A DNA stretch of 64,000 nt from Sphingomonas kyeonggiensis (GCF_014204495.1 NZ_JACHLN010000005.1:155383-219382); one strand, 5' to 3'; shown: positions 7,352 through 16,720, numbered from the stretch's first letter. Notes: generated by a model from the letters alone, not told the origin. Translations and numbers: made by a program.

Positions 7352-8467
7352 ATGGCAGACATCATGACGAAATCGCTTGCCCTGAAGATCGACGATGCGG
7401 AGCTGGAAACGGCCCCGGCATCGGCGCGTATCAAGCTTTCCGGCGTGCCCGACGACCGTGCGATGCTGCGCGCCGCGGCCGAGCTGACGCGCGACCTGCA
7501 CACGCCCAACAAGCGCATCTACTGGACGGACATGCTCGTCTCGGCCGGCATCGGCTATGCCGCGTTCGCCGCGACGATCCTGGCGCCGACCTGGCCGCTG
7601 GCGCTGGTCGCCGGCGTGGTGGCGGTGCTCGCGCTCTATCGCGCCAGCCTGTTCATCCACGAGATCACCCACCTCAAGCATTCGCTGCTGCCGAACTTCC
7701 GGCTGGTGTGGAACCTGATCCTCGGCGTGCCGCTGCTCGTGCCCTCGTTCATGTACGAGGGCGTGCACACCATGCACCACGCCCGCACCCGCTATGGCAC
7801 GGTCGAGGATCCCGAATATCTGCCGCTCGCGCTGATGAAGCCGTGGACGCTGCCGATGTTCCTGCTCGTCTCGATGCTGTTGCCGGTGGCGATGCTGATC
7901 CGCTTCGGCGTGCTCACCCCGCTGTCGCTGGTGATCCCGCCGCTGCGCCGCCTTGTCGTCGCGAAATATTCGGGCCTGCAGATCAACCCTAAATTCTCGC
8001 GCCGCGCGCCCGAGGGCGAGTTCCGCACCCAGTGGTACTGGCAGGAAGCAGGCGCGTGCATTTTCTCGATCGCGCTGATCACCGCGGTGGCGACGGGTGT
8101 CGTCTCGCTGCATGCCTTCGGCGTCTACCTCGCGGTGGTCGCCGGCGTGGCGGTGATCAACCAGGTCCGCACCCTCGTGGCGCATCTCTGGGAGAATGAC
8201 GGCGAGCCGCTCACCGTGACCGCCCAGTATCTCGACAGCGTCAACGTGCCGACGCCGGGCTTCCTGGCCTATCTCTGGGCGCCGGTCGGCCTGCGCTACC
8301 ACGCGCTGCACCACCTGCTGCCGAGCCTGCCCTATCACGCGCTCGACGAGGCGCACCGCCGCATCTCGACCGCGCTGGAAGAGGCGTCGGCCTATCACAA
8401 GGCCAACTATCCCACGCTGCGCGGGCTGATGCACCGCCTCGCCGCCAGCACGATGGGCGCCCGCTAA
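7352..8467 (+). CDS. Membrane fatty acid desaturase
   Basis: 371-residue integral membrane di-iron desaturase/hydroxylase. Histidine boxes are HEITHLKH (near residue 110), HTMHHARTRYG (near 140) and YHALHHLLPSLPYHA (near 315), separated by hydrophobic pairs that place all three boxes on the cytoplasmic face. The family inserts double bonds or hydroxyl groups into acyl chains of lipids. Its divergent partner is the candidate ceramide acyltransferase, so a sphingoid or ceramide-bound acyl chain is a reasonable but unproven substrate; a glycerophospholipid desaturase is the alternative. A strong intrinsic terminator follows. Confidence 0.85.
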   Translation: MADIMTKSLALKIDDAELETAPASARIKLSGVPDDRAMLRAAAELTRDLHTPNKRIYWTDMLVSAGIGYAAFAATILAPTWPLALVAGVVAVLALYRASLFIHEITHLKHSLLPNFRLVWNLILGVPLLVPSFMYEGVHTMHHARTRYGTVEDPEYLPLALMKPWTLPMFLLVSMLLPVAMLIRFGVLTPLSLVIPPLRRLVVAKYSGLQINPKFSRRAPEGEFRTQWYWQEAGACIFSIALITAVATGVVSLHAFGVYLAVVAGVAVINQVRTLVAHLWENDGEPLTVTAQYLDSVNVPTPGFLAYLWAPVGLRYHALHHLLPSLPYHALDEAHRRISTALEEASAYHKANYPTLRGLMHRLAASTMGAR

Positions 8468-8490
8468 ACCAGCGGACTGGACGAAACAGA

Positions 8491-8521
8491 AAAGGCCGGG
8501 CAGCGATGCCCGGCCTTTTTG
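8491..8521. terminator. Rho-independent terminator, bidirectional
   Basis: Perfect 10-bp stem AGGCCGGGCA / TGCCCGGCCT with a GCGA loop, T-run on the right and A-run on the left. It serves the desaturase (+) and could also serve obg (-). Confidence 0.9.
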
Positions 8522-8598
8522 TTTGTCTGCCTGTCGACCCAAGCTGCTCCCCGGCGAAAGCCGGGAAGCAAGGTGGAAGGCAATATGCGATCAGCCCC

Positions 8599-9648
8599 TC
8601 AAATCGGCGACCATTCGATCGCTTCCTCGCCGTCATCGTCCTCGTCGACCTTGTCATGCTCGCCGCCGATTTCCTCGAGCAGCTTGTCGAGCACCCAGTC
8701 GACGCCGACGCCGCTGGCGCCGGAGATCGGGATCACGGGATGGCCGCTGGCTTCCTCCAGCTCGGCGGAAAGCGCCGCGATCAGCTCGTCGTCGAGCGTG
8801 TCGATCTTGTTGAGCGCGACGACCACCGGCTTGTCGACCAGCCCCGCGCCATAGGCTTCCAGTTCGCCGCGGACGATCCGGTAGGCCTCGGCCACGTCGG
8901 GATCATTGGCGTCGACCAGGTGGAGCAGCACGCGGCAGCGCTCGATATGGCCGAGGAACCGGTCGCCGATGCCGGCGCCTTCGGCCGCGCCTTCGATCAG
9001 GCCGGGAATGTCGGCGACGACGAATTCCTGCATCTTGTGGCGCACCACGCCCAGCTGGGGGCGGGTGGTGGTGAAGGCATAGGCGCCCACCTTGGCCTGG
9101 GCGTTGGTCACCTGGTTGATGAAGGTCGACTTGCCGGCATTGGGCAGCCCGACCAGACCCGCATCGGCGAGCAGCTTGAGGCGCAGCCAGACATAGGCTT
9201 CCTCGCTCGGCCAGCCGGTGCCGTGCTGGCGCGGGGCGCGGTTGGTCGAGGTCTTGTAGCTGGCATTGCCGCGCCCGCCATCGCCGCCGCGCAGGAAGAC
9301 GACGCGCTGGCCCTCCTCGGTCAGGTCGAGCAGCAGCGAGCGCTCCTCGTCATCGGCGAGGATCTGGGTGCCGATCGGCACCTTGATGACAAGGTCGTCG
9401 CCGCCCGCGCCGGTGCGGTTCGAGCCCGCGCCGCCATGGCCGCGCGGCGCGCGGAAATGCTGGGTGTAGCGGAAGTCGATCAGCGTATTGAGGCCGGCAA
9501 CGGCCTCGAACACGATGTCGCCGCCCTTGCCGCCATTGCCGCCGTCGGGGCCGCCATATTCGATGAACTTCTCGCGCCGGAAGCTGACGGCGCCGGGGCC
9601 GCCCGCGCCGGAGCGGACGAAGATCTTTGCCTGGTCCAGGAAATGCAT
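8599..9648 (-). CDS. obgE: Obg GTPase
   Basis: Essential ribosome-associated GTPase acting in 50S assembly and the stringent response; 349 residues. The Gly-rich Obg fold occupies about residues 1-158 (GGPGAVSFRREK, GGPDGGNGGKGG, APRGHGGAGSNRTG). The G domain has G1 GLPNAGKST, switch I TTTRPQLG, G3 DIPGLIEGA, G4 NKID and G5 ISGASGVG. The acidic C-terminus (DKVDEDDDGEE) is usual. The ATG at 9648 (MHFLDQAKIF) is the family start; 24 extra upstream codons are rejected. rplU and rpmA, often next to obg in other bacteria, are 18 kb away here. Confidence 0.95.
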   Translation of the reverse strand: MHFLDQAKIFVRSGAGGPGAVSFRREKFIEYGGPDGGNGGKGGDIVFEAVAGLNTLIDFRYTQHFRAPRGHGGAGSNRTGAGGDDLVIKVPIGTQILADDEERSLLLDLTEEGQRVVFLRGGDGGRGNASYKTSTNRAPRQHGTGWPSEEAYVWLRLKLLADAGLVGLPNAGKSTFINQVTNAQAKVGAYAFTTTRPQLGVVRHKMQEFVVADIPGLIEGAAEGAGIGDRFLGHIERCRVLLHLVDANDPDVAEAYRIVRGELEAYGAGLVDKPVVVALNKIDTLDDELIAALSAELEEASGHPVIPISGASGVGVDWVLDKLLEEIGGEHDKVDEDDDGEEAIEWSPI

Positions 9649-9752
9649 CGCAGGCCCATAGGCGAATGTCGCAAATTCGTCACCCCATGGTGACGGACTA
9701 TTTACGCTGGCGCGGGACAATCGCCGCCGAAACAGGCCGGGGATTGGGGCAA

Positions 9753-10403
9753 ATGATCCGTGAGGCGTTGATCGGGTGCGCGCTGCTGGGCGGCGGAGGC
9801 TATTATGCGGTGTCTGCCTATCAGGCGCCGGACATCGTCCGCACGGTGAATGCGACGCCGCACGATACCTGGCGCGGCTTCGACCTGGTGCTGAACGGCG
9901 CGAAGGAGGGCTGGACCGGCTATGGCCCTGGCAGCGCGACGCCGGAAAAGGGCGTGAGCTGGCCCAAGGTGACCAGCGTCGATTCGAAGGAGATCGATTA
10001 CCGCGTCAGCAATGACGGGGCGGAGGCGATCCACCTCAGGCTGCGCTTCGAACCGCTGGAGGACGGCCGCAAGACGAAGCTTTCCTTCGATGCGGACTTC
10101 AAGGGCAGGGCGGCCATGGCCAATTACAACCCGCAGGTCCGCGCGGCGATGGAGAAGGTGCTCGACGAGTTCATCGTCCAGATCGAGAATGGCAGGGCAG
10201 TGAGCTCTGTCGAGCGTTTCCTCGATTTCGATCGCCAGCTGCGTGCCCGGCCGGGCTATGCCGAAGGGCAGCGCCAGGTCGAGCAGATGCGCCAGCGCCA
10301 GGCCCAGTCGGCGGCGGCCGCGCCGATGATCGATCCCGACAGGGGCAAGCTTGATCCGAAAGGCGCCGATGTGACGCCCAGGAATCCGTCCTCGCGCTAC
10401 TGA
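9753..10403 (+). CDS. Hypothetical membrane-anchored protein
   Basis: 216 residues starting MIREALIGCALLGGGGYYAV, a short hydrophobic N-terminal segment that is either an uncleaved anchor or a signal peptide. The body contains a beta-rich stretch (IDYRVSNDGAEAIHLRLRFE then GRKTKLSFDADFKGR) and a Gln-rich helical tail (EGQRQVEQMRQRQAQS). The pattern vaguely recalls SRPBCC-type domains of sphingomonad hypotheticals, but no family can be named. The start is uncertain: ATG at 9687 would add 22 residues. It is divergent from obg and 112 bp upstream of lptF on the same strand. Confidence 0.6.
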   Translation: MIREALIGCALLGGGGYYAVSAYQAPDIVRTVNATPHDTWRGFDLVLNGAKEGWTGYGPGSATPEKGVSWPKVTSVDSKEIDYRVSNDGAEAIHLRLRFEPLEDGRKTKLSFDADFKGRAAMANYNPQVRAAMEKVLDEFIVQIENGRAVSSVERFLDFDRQLRARPGYAEGQRQVEQMRQRQAQSAAAAPMIDPDRGKLDPKGADVTPRNPSSRY

Positions 10404-10515
10404 CGCGCAACTTTCCTGCTGGCGCTGCCGGGAACCGGAGGTATAGGCTTTCGGTTCATGGAGGCGGCGCTCGCATGCGCCGGCGAGAAGAAACCAAGGC
10501 AACCGTCGCGCGCAG

Positions 10516-11727
10516 ATGAACTCGATCGATCGGTACATGGCGCGGCTGATCGCGGTGCCCCTGATCTCGACATTGCTGATCTCGGCAATGCTGCTGGTGC
10601 TCGACCGCATGCTGCGGCTGTTCGAGTTCGTCGCGACCGAGGGCGGCCCGGTCAGCGTCGTCTGGCGGATGCTCGCCAACCTGCTTCCCGAATATCTCGG
10701 CCTCGGCATCCCGATCGGGTTGATGCTGGGCTGTCTGCTCGCCTTCCGCCGCCTTGCCACCTCGTCGGAGCTCGACGTGCTGCGCGCGGTGGGGATCAGC
10801 TATACGCGCCTGCTCAAGGTGCCCTTCATGTATGCGCTGGCGCTGGCGGCGCTGAACCTGGCGATCGTCGGCTTCGTCCAGCCCTGGTCGCGCTACAATT
10901 ACGAGCAGCTCCGCTTCGAGCTGCGCTCGGGCGCCCTCGGTGCCTCGATCAAGGTGGGTGAGTTCACCAGCTTCGGCGCCAAGATGACCATGCGCATCGA
11001 GGAGAGCAAGGACGAGGGCCGCAAGCTCTCGGGCATCTTCGTGCAGATGATGACGAAGGACGGCACGCCGGTCGCGGTGACCGCGCAGAGTGGCCAGTTC
11101 CTGCGCTCGGATGATCCCGACGTCATCATCTTCCGCCTGCAGAACGGCACGCTCGTCCATCAGGACAAGGGCTCGCCGGTGCCGCGGGTGCTCACCTTCA
11201 CTACGCACAACCTGCCGATCCCGCTGCCCAAGTACGAGCAGTTCCGCACCCGTGGCGGCAAGAATATCGAGCGGACGCTGCCCGAGCTCGCGGTGATCGG
11301 CCGCAATCCGCAGTCGAGCGAGGAGGATCGCGAGACCAGCCGCGCCGCCTTCCACTTCCGCCTCGCGGAAGTCGTGTCGATGTTCCTGCTGCCGTTCCTC
11401 GCGGTGGCGCTCGGCGTGCCGCCCAAGCGCTCGACCTCGGCGCTCGGCGTGTTCCTGTCGATCGTGATGATCGTGACCTATCACAAGATCAACGAGTTCG
11501 GGCAGTCGTTCGGCGCCAGTGGCGCCGTCGATCCGATCCTCGCGCTCTGGGGGCCGTTCTCGCTGTTCTGCGCGCTGGTGATGTGGATGTACTATCAGAT
11601 CGCCTATGTGCCGGGCGGACAGCCGATCGGCGGGCTCGAAAAGATGTTCTCCAAGCTCACCAAGTTCGTCCTGCGCTACCTGCCCGGGCGGCGGCGCAAG
11701 CTGCGCAGGGATGAGGCCGCGGCATGA
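10516..11727 (+). CDS. lptF: LPS export ABC transporter permease LptF
   Basis: Inner-membrane permease of the LptB2FG transporter (403 residues). The layout is canonical: TM1-3 in the first 110 residues (including LLPEYLGLGIPIGLMLG), a periplasmic jellyroll of about 170 residues (IFVQMMTKDGTPVAVTAQSG, FRLQNGTLVHQD), then TM4-6 (VVSMFLLPFLAVALGVPPKR). It overlaps lptG by 4 bp. Sphingomonads replace LPS with glycosphingolipids, so the cargo of this transporter may be a sphingolipid; that is inference supported only by nearby sphingolipid genes. Confidence 0.9.
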   Translation: MNSIDRYMARLIAVPLISTLLISAMLLVLDRMLRLFEFVATEGGPVSVVWRMLANLLPEYLGLGIPIGLMLGCLLAFRRLATSSELDVLRAVGISYTRLLKVPFMYALALAALNLAIVGFVQPWSRYNYEQLRFELRSGALGASIKVGEFTSFGAKMTMRIEESKDEGRKLSGIFVQMMTKDGTPVAVTAQSGQFLRSDDPDVIIFRLQNGTLVHQDKGSPVPRVLTFTTHNLPIPLPKYEQFRTRGGKNIERTLPELAVIGRNPQSSEEDRETSRAAFHFRLAEVVSMFLLPFLAVALGVPPKRSTSALGVFLSIVMIVTYHKINEFGQSFGASGAVDPILALWGPFSLFCALVMWMYYQIAYVPGGQPIGGLEKMFSKLTKFVLRYLPGRRRKLRRDEAAA

Positions 11728-12818
11728 TCCTGAGCCTTTTCCCGTCCCGGACCATGTCCGCCTACATGGCGAAGATGTTCCTCACGCGCACCTTCGCCAT
11801 CCTCGGCGCGCTTGTGCTCATCCTCCAGTCGCTCGACCTGCTGACCGAGAGCAACACGATCCTGGCCTATGCCGGCAACGGCGATGCCGAGATCTGGCGC
11901 TATGTCAGCCTGCGCGTGCCGCAGATCGCCGCGACCTTCCTGCCCTATTCGGTGCTGCTCGGCTCGATCCTGACGCTCAGCCAGCTCAACCAGAACAGCG
12001 AAGTGATCGCGATGAAGGCCTCAGGGCTTTCGGCGCACCAGGTGCTGGCGCCGCTGCTGCTCACCGGCATGGTCGTGGCGGCGATCTCCTTCGCCTTCAA
12101 CGACCGGATCGTCACGCGCGCCACCTCCACGCTCGAGCAGTGGAAGAAGGTCAACTACGCTCCGCTGCCGATCGATCGCGGTGATCGCAGCAATGTCTGG
12201 GTGAAGGGCGACAACAACCTGATCCAGGTCCAGCAGATCCGCGGGCGCGGTGACGGCGCCCAGCTCTATGGCATCACCGTCTATGAGCGGCAGGACCGTT
12301 CGCTGACCGGTATCCTCACCGCGCCGCACGGCGTGCGCGACGGCGATGGCTGGCGCGTCGACAATGCCGAGCGCTTCACTATTGCGACCGGGCAGAAGGC
12401 CAAGGTCGGCAGCGTGGTGATCGGCCACAATATCCGCCCGGACCAGTTTACCCTGGCGCATGTCGATGCCGACAGCATGTCGTTCGGTACGCTCTACCAG
12501 GCGATCGGGGACCTGCAGGTTGCCGGCCGCCAGACCGAGGCGCTGGAAGGCGCGCTGTGGCACAAGCTCTCGGGCCCGCTCTCGGCGATCCTGATGCCGC
12601 TGCTCGGCGCGGTCGCAGGCTTCGGCCTGGCGCGCTCGGGCAAGCTGTTCGTCCGCGCGGTGATCGGCATGGCGCTCGGCTTCCTCTATTTCGTCGCCGA
12701 CAATTTCGCGCTCGCGATGGGCAATCTCGGCGCCTATCCGCCGTTCCTTGCCGCCTGGGCACCGTTCCTGCTGTTCCTGATGATCGGCGAGGCGGTCCTG
12801 CTGCGCACCGAGGAATAG
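11724..12818 (+). CDS. lptG: LPS export ABC transporter permease LptG
   Basis: Second permease of LptB2FG, 364 residues, translationally coupled to lptF by a 4-bp ATGA overlap. N-terminal TM region (MSAYMAKMFLTRTFAILGAL; LLGSILTLSQLNQNSEVIAM, the family signature near the coupling helix), periplasmic beta-jellyroll (VWVKGDNNLIQVQQIRG, DGWRVDNAERFTI) and C-terminal TM helices (LLGAVAGFGLARSGK, FLLFLMIGEAVLLR). LptB, LptC and LptA are not in the window. Confidence 0.9.
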   Translation: MILSLFPSRTMSAYMAKMFLTRTFAILGALVLILQSLDLLTESNTILAYAGNGDAEIWRYVSLRVPQIAATFLPYSVLLGSILTLSQLNQNSEVIAMKASGLSAHQVLAPLLLTGMVVAAISFAFNDRIVTRATSTLEQWKKVNYAPLPIDRGDRSNVWVKGDNNLIQVQQIRGRGDGAQLYGITVYERQDRSLTGILTAPHGVRDGDGWRVDNAERFTIATGQKAKVGSVVIGHNIRPDQFTLAHVDADSMSFGTLYQAIGDLQVAGRQTEALEGALWHKLSGPLSAILMPLLGAVAGFGLARSGKLFVRAVIGMALGFLYFVADNFALAMGNLGAYPPFLAAWAPFLLFLMIGEAVLLRTEE

Positions 12819-12886
12819 CTGGCGGGGCGGATGCCCCAAGCGTTCCTGTCTGGTCGTGGCGGATCGGGGGCCATATAGCGGCGCCC

Positions 12887-13993
12887 ATGTCGCTCTTCCC
12901 GCCTGCTTCCTGCCCGCGCATCGTCGTCAAGATCGGTTCGGCCCTGCTGGTCGATCCGGATGGCAGCGTGCGCCGGGAATGGCTGGAAGGCATCGCCGCC
13001 GACATCGCCGCCCGGGCGCGCGAAGGGCAGCAGGTCGCGGTGGTATCCTCGGGCGCGATCGCGCTCGGCGCCCGGCGGCTCAGGCTTGCCCGGGGTGGGC
13101 GCGCCAGCCTCGAGGATGCGCAGGCGGCCGCGGCGACCGGCCAGATCGAGCTGAGCCGCGTCTGGGCGGACGTGCTGGGCGCGAACGGCCTCACCGCCGC
13201 GCAGATGCTCGTCACCCTGGGCGACCTCGAGGATCGCCGGCGCTACCTCAATGCCGCCGCCACGCTCGACCGGCTGCTCGGCCTCGGCGTCGTGCCGGTG
13301 CTCAACGAGAATGACAGCGTCGCCACCGAGGAAATCCGCTTCGGCGACAATGACCGCCTCGCCGCGCGCGTCGCCCAGGCGGCCGGGGCGGGCGGCGTGG
13401 TGCTGCTCTCCGACATCGATGGCCTGTACGACCGCAACCCGGCATTGCCCGGCGCGGTGCATATCCCCCGCGTCGAGCGGATCGACGGCGCGATCGAGAG
13501 CATGGCCGACAAGGGTTCGGCCTCGGGCATGGGATCGGGCGGCATGGTCTCCAAGATCGCCGCCGCGCGCATCGCCAATGCCGCCGGTGCGCATCTCGCC
13601 ATCGCTTCGGGCCGGATCGCGCATCCGCTCTCGGCCGAAGCCAGGCACACGCTGTTCGTGGCGGAGAAAGCCGCCCCCGCGCGCAAGGCCTGGCTGGCCG
13701 GCGGCATCACCGCGCACGGCACCATCCATGTCGATGCCGGCGCGGCCAGGGCATTGGGGCAGGGCCGCAGCCTGCTCGCCGCCGGCGCCACTCGCGTCGA
13801 GGGCACGTTCTCGCGCGGCGACCTGGTCGTGATCGCCGGGCCCGATGGCAAGCCGCTCGCCCGCGGTCTCGCCGAATATCCGAGCGACGACGCCACCCGC
13901 ATCCTCGGCCGCCGCAACGAGGACCAGGCCGAGCTGCTCGGCTACGCCCCGCGCTCGACACTCGTCCACCGCAGCCATATGGCGCTGCTGTGA
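12887..13993 (+). CDS. proB: Glutamate 5-kinase
   Basis: First enzyme of proline biosynthesis: ATP-dependent phosphorylation of L-glutamate. The 368-residue protein has an amino-acid-kinase domain (IVVKIGSALLVD, VVSSGAIALGARRL, NENDSVATEEIRFGDND, LLSDIDGLYDRNP, GMGSGGMVSKIAAARIA) and a C-terminal PUA domain from about residue 275 (GTIHVDAGAARAL, VEGTFSRGDLVVI, GLAEYPSDDA). The start at 12887 (MSLFPPASCPRIVVK) gives the family length, although the frame is open for another 330 nt upstream inside lptG. The next gene begins within its stop codon (GTGA). Confidence 0.95.
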   Translation: MSLFPPASCPRIVVKIGSALLVDPDGSVRREWLEGIAADIAARAREGQQVAVVSSGAIALGARRLRLARGGRASLEDAQAAAATGQIELSRVWADVLGANGLTAAQMLVTLGDLEDRRRYLNAAATLDRLLGLGVVPVLNENDSVATEEIRFGDNDRLAARVAQAAGAGGVVLLSDIDGLYDRNPALPGAVHIPRVERIDGAIESMADKGSASGMGSGGMVSKIAAARIANAAGAHLAIASGRIAHPLSAEARHTLFVAEKAAPARKAWLAGGITAHGTIHVDAGAARALGQGRSLLAAGATRVEGTFSRGDLVVIAGPDGKPLARGLAEYPSDDATRILGRRNEDQAELLGYAPRSTLVHRSHMALL

Positions 13994-14895
13994 GCACCAT
14001 CGCCCTTACCGGCGGCACCGGCTTTGTCGGCAGCCGCCTGATCGCCCTTGCCCTCGAAGCCGGCCACCAGGTCCGCGCCCTGACGCGCCGCCCGCAGGCC
14101 GAGCGCGCCGGCATCGCCTGGGTGCAGGGCGACCTGAGCAACACCGCCGCCCTAGCCGCGCTGTGCGAAGGCGCCGACGCGGTCATCCATGTCGCCGGCG
14201 TGGTCAACGCGCCCGACAAGGCCGGCTTCGCCGCCGGCAATATCGACGGCACCCGTCATATGCTGGAGGCCGCCAAGGCCAGCGGCGTCCGCCGCTTCGT
14301 CCATGTCTCCTCGCTCGCCGCGCGCGAGCCCGAGCTTTCCGCCTATGGCTGGTCCAAGGCGGAAGGCGACAAGCTCGTCATGGAGTCCGGGCTCGACTGG
14401 GCGATGGTCCGCCCGCCCGCCATCTACGGCCCCGGCGACCTCGAGATGCTTGAGCTGTTCAAGCTGGCGAAACAGGGCCTTGCCGTCATGCCGCGCGGCG
14501 GCCGCATCTCGCTGATCGAGGTCGGTGATCTTGGCCGGCTGCTGCTCGCGCTCGCCACCACCGATGGCTGCAACCAGATCCTCGACGCCGATGACGGCAC
14601 GCCCACCGGCTGGAGCCACAAGCAATTCTCCCAGGCGATCGGCACCGCGCTCGGCAAGCGCGTCGCCAGCTTCGCCCTGCCGCGCCCGCTGCTGATGGCC
14701 GGCGCGCATCTCGACCGGCTGCTGCGCGGCAAGAACGCCAAGCTCACCCCCGATCGCGTCGCCTATTTCTGCCACCAGGACTGGGTGATCGATTCGAGCC
14801 GCCGCCCGCCCGCTAATCTCTGGGTGCCGCAGGTCGAGACCCCCGCCGGCCTCGCCGCCACCGCCGCCTGGTACCGCGAGCAGGGACTGCTCTAG
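13990..14895 (+). CDS. NAD(P)-dependent epimerase/reductase, candidate CerR
   Basis: Extended-SDR protein of 301 residues. The Rossmann motif TGGTGFVGSRL is at the N-terminus, the NAG-equivalent segment is HVAGVVNAPD, and the catalytic Tyr-Lys is YGWSK near residue 120. In Caulobacter, the ceramide-pathway reductase CerR is an epimerase/dehydratase-like protein encoded next to the serine palmitoyltransferase and its ACP. Here acp-spt lie 6.6 kb downstream, so a role in 3-ketosphinganine or ketoceramide reduction is suggested by context only. An NDUFA9-like quinone-associated protein is the main alternative. The GTG start overlaps the proB stop, so it is co-translated with proB. Confidence 0.6.
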   Translation: MSTIALTGGTGFVGSRLIALALEAGHQVRALTRRPQAERAGIAWVQGDLSNTAALAALCEGADAVIHVAGVVNAPDKAGFAAGNIDGTRHMLEAAKASGVRRFVHVSSLAAREPELSAYGWSKAEGDKLVMESGLDWAMVRPPAIYGPGDLEMLELFKLAKQGLAVMPRGGRISLIEVGDLGRLLLALATTDGCNQILDADDGTPTGWSHKQFSQAIGTALGKRVASFALPRPLLMAGAHLDRLLRGKNAKLTPDRVAYFCHQDWVIDSSRRPPANLWVPQVETPAGLAATAAWYREQGLL

Positions 14896-14919
14896 GCCAG
14901 AGCTGATATCGCGCTTTCA

Positions 14920-14998
14920 GTTCCCCGGCGAAAGCCGGGGCCCAGGGTTTCTCTGTCGGTTCGCTCGTGGCCCTGGGCCCCGGCTTTCGCCGGGGAAC
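14920..14998. repeat. REPIN-like inverted pair, family A1 (79 bp)
   Basis: Bounded by GTTCCCC...GGGGAAC; each arm contains the internal palindrome CCCCGGCGAAAGCCGGGG followed by CCCAGG. The core between the arms begins GTTTCTCTG. Related units occur at 23025-23102 and 51594-51672. Confidence 0.85.
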
Positions 14999-15065
14999 AG
15001 TAGGGCCGAGAATGCATCCCGGGTGTAATGGCCCTTCAGGGCAATATTCCTTCCTAAAATGAAGG

Positions 15066-16604
15066 ATGCTCAAGCTCATCATCTGGGACCTCGACGACAC
15101 GCTCTGGTCCGGCACGCTGGCCGACGGCGAGGCCGTGCAGCTGCACCGGCACCGTGCCGAGCTGGTCCGCGCCTTCAACGCGCGCGGCGTCGTCTCCTCG
15201 ATCTGCTCGAAGAACGACCACGCCACCGCCGAGGCGAAGCTCAGGGAGCTGGGCCTGTGGGACGAGTTCGTCTTCCCCCATATCGCCTTCACTCCCAAGC
15301 CGGAGGCGATCCGCGCGATCATCGCCGACATGCAGCTGCGCCCCGCCGACGTCCTGTTCGTCGACGACAACCCGGCGAACCTGCGCGAAGTCGCCCATGC
15401 GATCCCCGAGATCCAGCTGCTCGAGATCACGCTCTCGGATGCCGATGATCACCTTGCCGGCCTGCTCGCGCTCACCCCGCCGTCCAAGAGCCGCGTCGAG
15501 CGCTACCGGATGATGGAGCGCCGCAAGGCCGATCGCGCCGCGGTGCCCGCGCTCTCCAACCATGAGTTCCTGCGCAGCTGCGGCCTCCAGGCGACCGCGC
15601 CCTATCTCATGGACAATCTCGATTTCGCGCCGCGCATCGCCGACCTGATTAACCGCTCGAACCAGCTCAACTATACCGGCTCGCGCGTCGAGCAGGCCCG
15701 GCTGGAGGCGGACATCATCGATGTCGTCCGCTTCGACAGCTGGTCGATCTTCGCCTGGGATGCCTATGGCCGCCACGGCCTGGTCGGCTTCGTCATGGTC
15801 GATCGCGCCGCGGAGAAGCTCGTCCATTTCACATTTTCCTGCAGGATCATGCATATGGGCCTGGAAGCTTATGCACTGTCCAAGGTCCGCGAGAAATGGC
15901 CGGCGATCGACACCAGCGCCTGGGACGGCCGCTTCGACCGTACCGAGCCGGACTGGATCGTCGATGCCGACTTCCACGATCCGCAGGTCCGCGCCGCGAT
16001 CCTCGCCGAACAGGCGCCGCAATTGCTGGCCGAGCCGGCGGTGCGGATCATGTTCGATTGCCAGTCCGGCGGCATCGCGCATTACAGCCGCTTCCGTCCC
16101 GCGATCGAGTTCGATCATCATCCGCGCGTCTTCGCGATGGCGATGATGGACGACGGCAGCTGGCACGACCAGGATTTCCCGCCCTTCCTCGTCTATGGCG
16201 CTGCCGTCGACTATCTGGGCGGCCGCTGGGGCGATCGCTGGCCGCTGGTCGATATCGGCCTGTACGAGACCTGCCTCGTCCGCATGCTGATCATGCTGAT
16301 CGAGCAGGAGCGCCGGATGCTGGTCGTCCTGCCGCCCGAGGACGCACCCGAGGGCAAGTATCGCCTCACCCATAATCTCAGCCCCGAGCGCTGCCGCCGC
16401 CTCAACGCACTGTGGCGCAAGGCCGCGCGCGAGAATCCGGAGCATCTCTGGGTGCTCGATGTCGCCGACATCGCCGGGCCGGACGAGATGGCCGACGTCA
16501 CCCACCTCCATGCCGGCGCGCTCCGGAAGATCGCGGGTCAGGTCGATTGCTGGATCGAGGCGGTGGCGCTGGGTGGCGGGGAAGGGCAGGCCGAGGCGGC
16601 GTAA
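15066..16604 (+). CDS. FkbH-like HAD-IIIC / GNAT protein with rearranged domain order
   Basis: 512 residues. HAD phosphatase-like domain at residues 1-140: IIWDLDDTLWSG, ICSKND and FVDDNPANLRE. An FkbH-type GNAT domain at about 185-290: LINRSNQLNYTGSR, GRHGLVGFVMVD and FSCRIMHMGLEAYAL. The last 220 residues include MFDCQSGGIAHY near the start and DVTHLHAGALRKIAGQV near the end, weakly like the first and last blocks of an SGNH domain. In canonical FkbH-like proteins the SGNH-like part precedes the HAD domain, so this would be a permuted order. The family loads glyceryl units onto ACPs in polyketide pathways; no such pathway is nearby, so the substrate is unknown. Confidence 0.75.
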   Translation: MLKLIIWDLDDTLWSGTLADGEAVQLHRHRAELVRAFNARGVVSSICSKNDHATAEAKLRELGLWDEFVFPHIAFTPKPEAIRAIIADMQLRPADVLFVDDNPANLREVAHAIPEIQLLEITLSDADDHLAGLLALTPPSKSRVERYRMMERRKADRAAVPALSNHEFLRSCGLQATAPYLMDNLDFAPRIADLINRSNQLNYTGSRVEQARLEADIIDVVRFDSWSIFAWDAYGRHGLVGFVMVDRAAEKLVHFTFSCRIMHMGLEAYALSKVREKWPAIDTSAWDGRFDRTEPDWIVDADFHDPQVRAAILAEQAPQLLAEPAVRIMFDCQSGGIAHYSRFRPAIEFDHHPRVFAMAMMDDGSWHDQDFPPFLVYGAAVDYLGGRWGDRWPLVDIGLYETCLVRMLIMLIEQERRMLVVLPPEDAPEGKYRLTHNLSPERCRRLNALWRKAARENPEHLWVLDVADIAGPDEMADVTHLHAGALRKIAGQVDCWIEAVALGGGEGQAEAA

Positions 16605-16627
16605 TTCTACCCGGCATCCCTTTTTCT

Positions 16628-16710
16628 CGTCATCCCCGCGAAGGCGGGGATCCAGAGTCACGAAGGACATCGCTCTGTTACCCTGGATCCCCGCCTTCGC
16701 GGGGATGACG
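16628..16710. repeat. REPIN-like inverted pair, family B (83 bp)
   Basis: Arms of 28 bp, the left beginning CGTCATCCCCGCGAAGGCGG and the right its exact reverse complement, around a 27-nt core. It sits between the convergent FkbH-like and Lrp genes. It is the only member of this family in the window. Confidence 0.85.
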
Positions 16711-16720
16711 GGTGTGAGCC

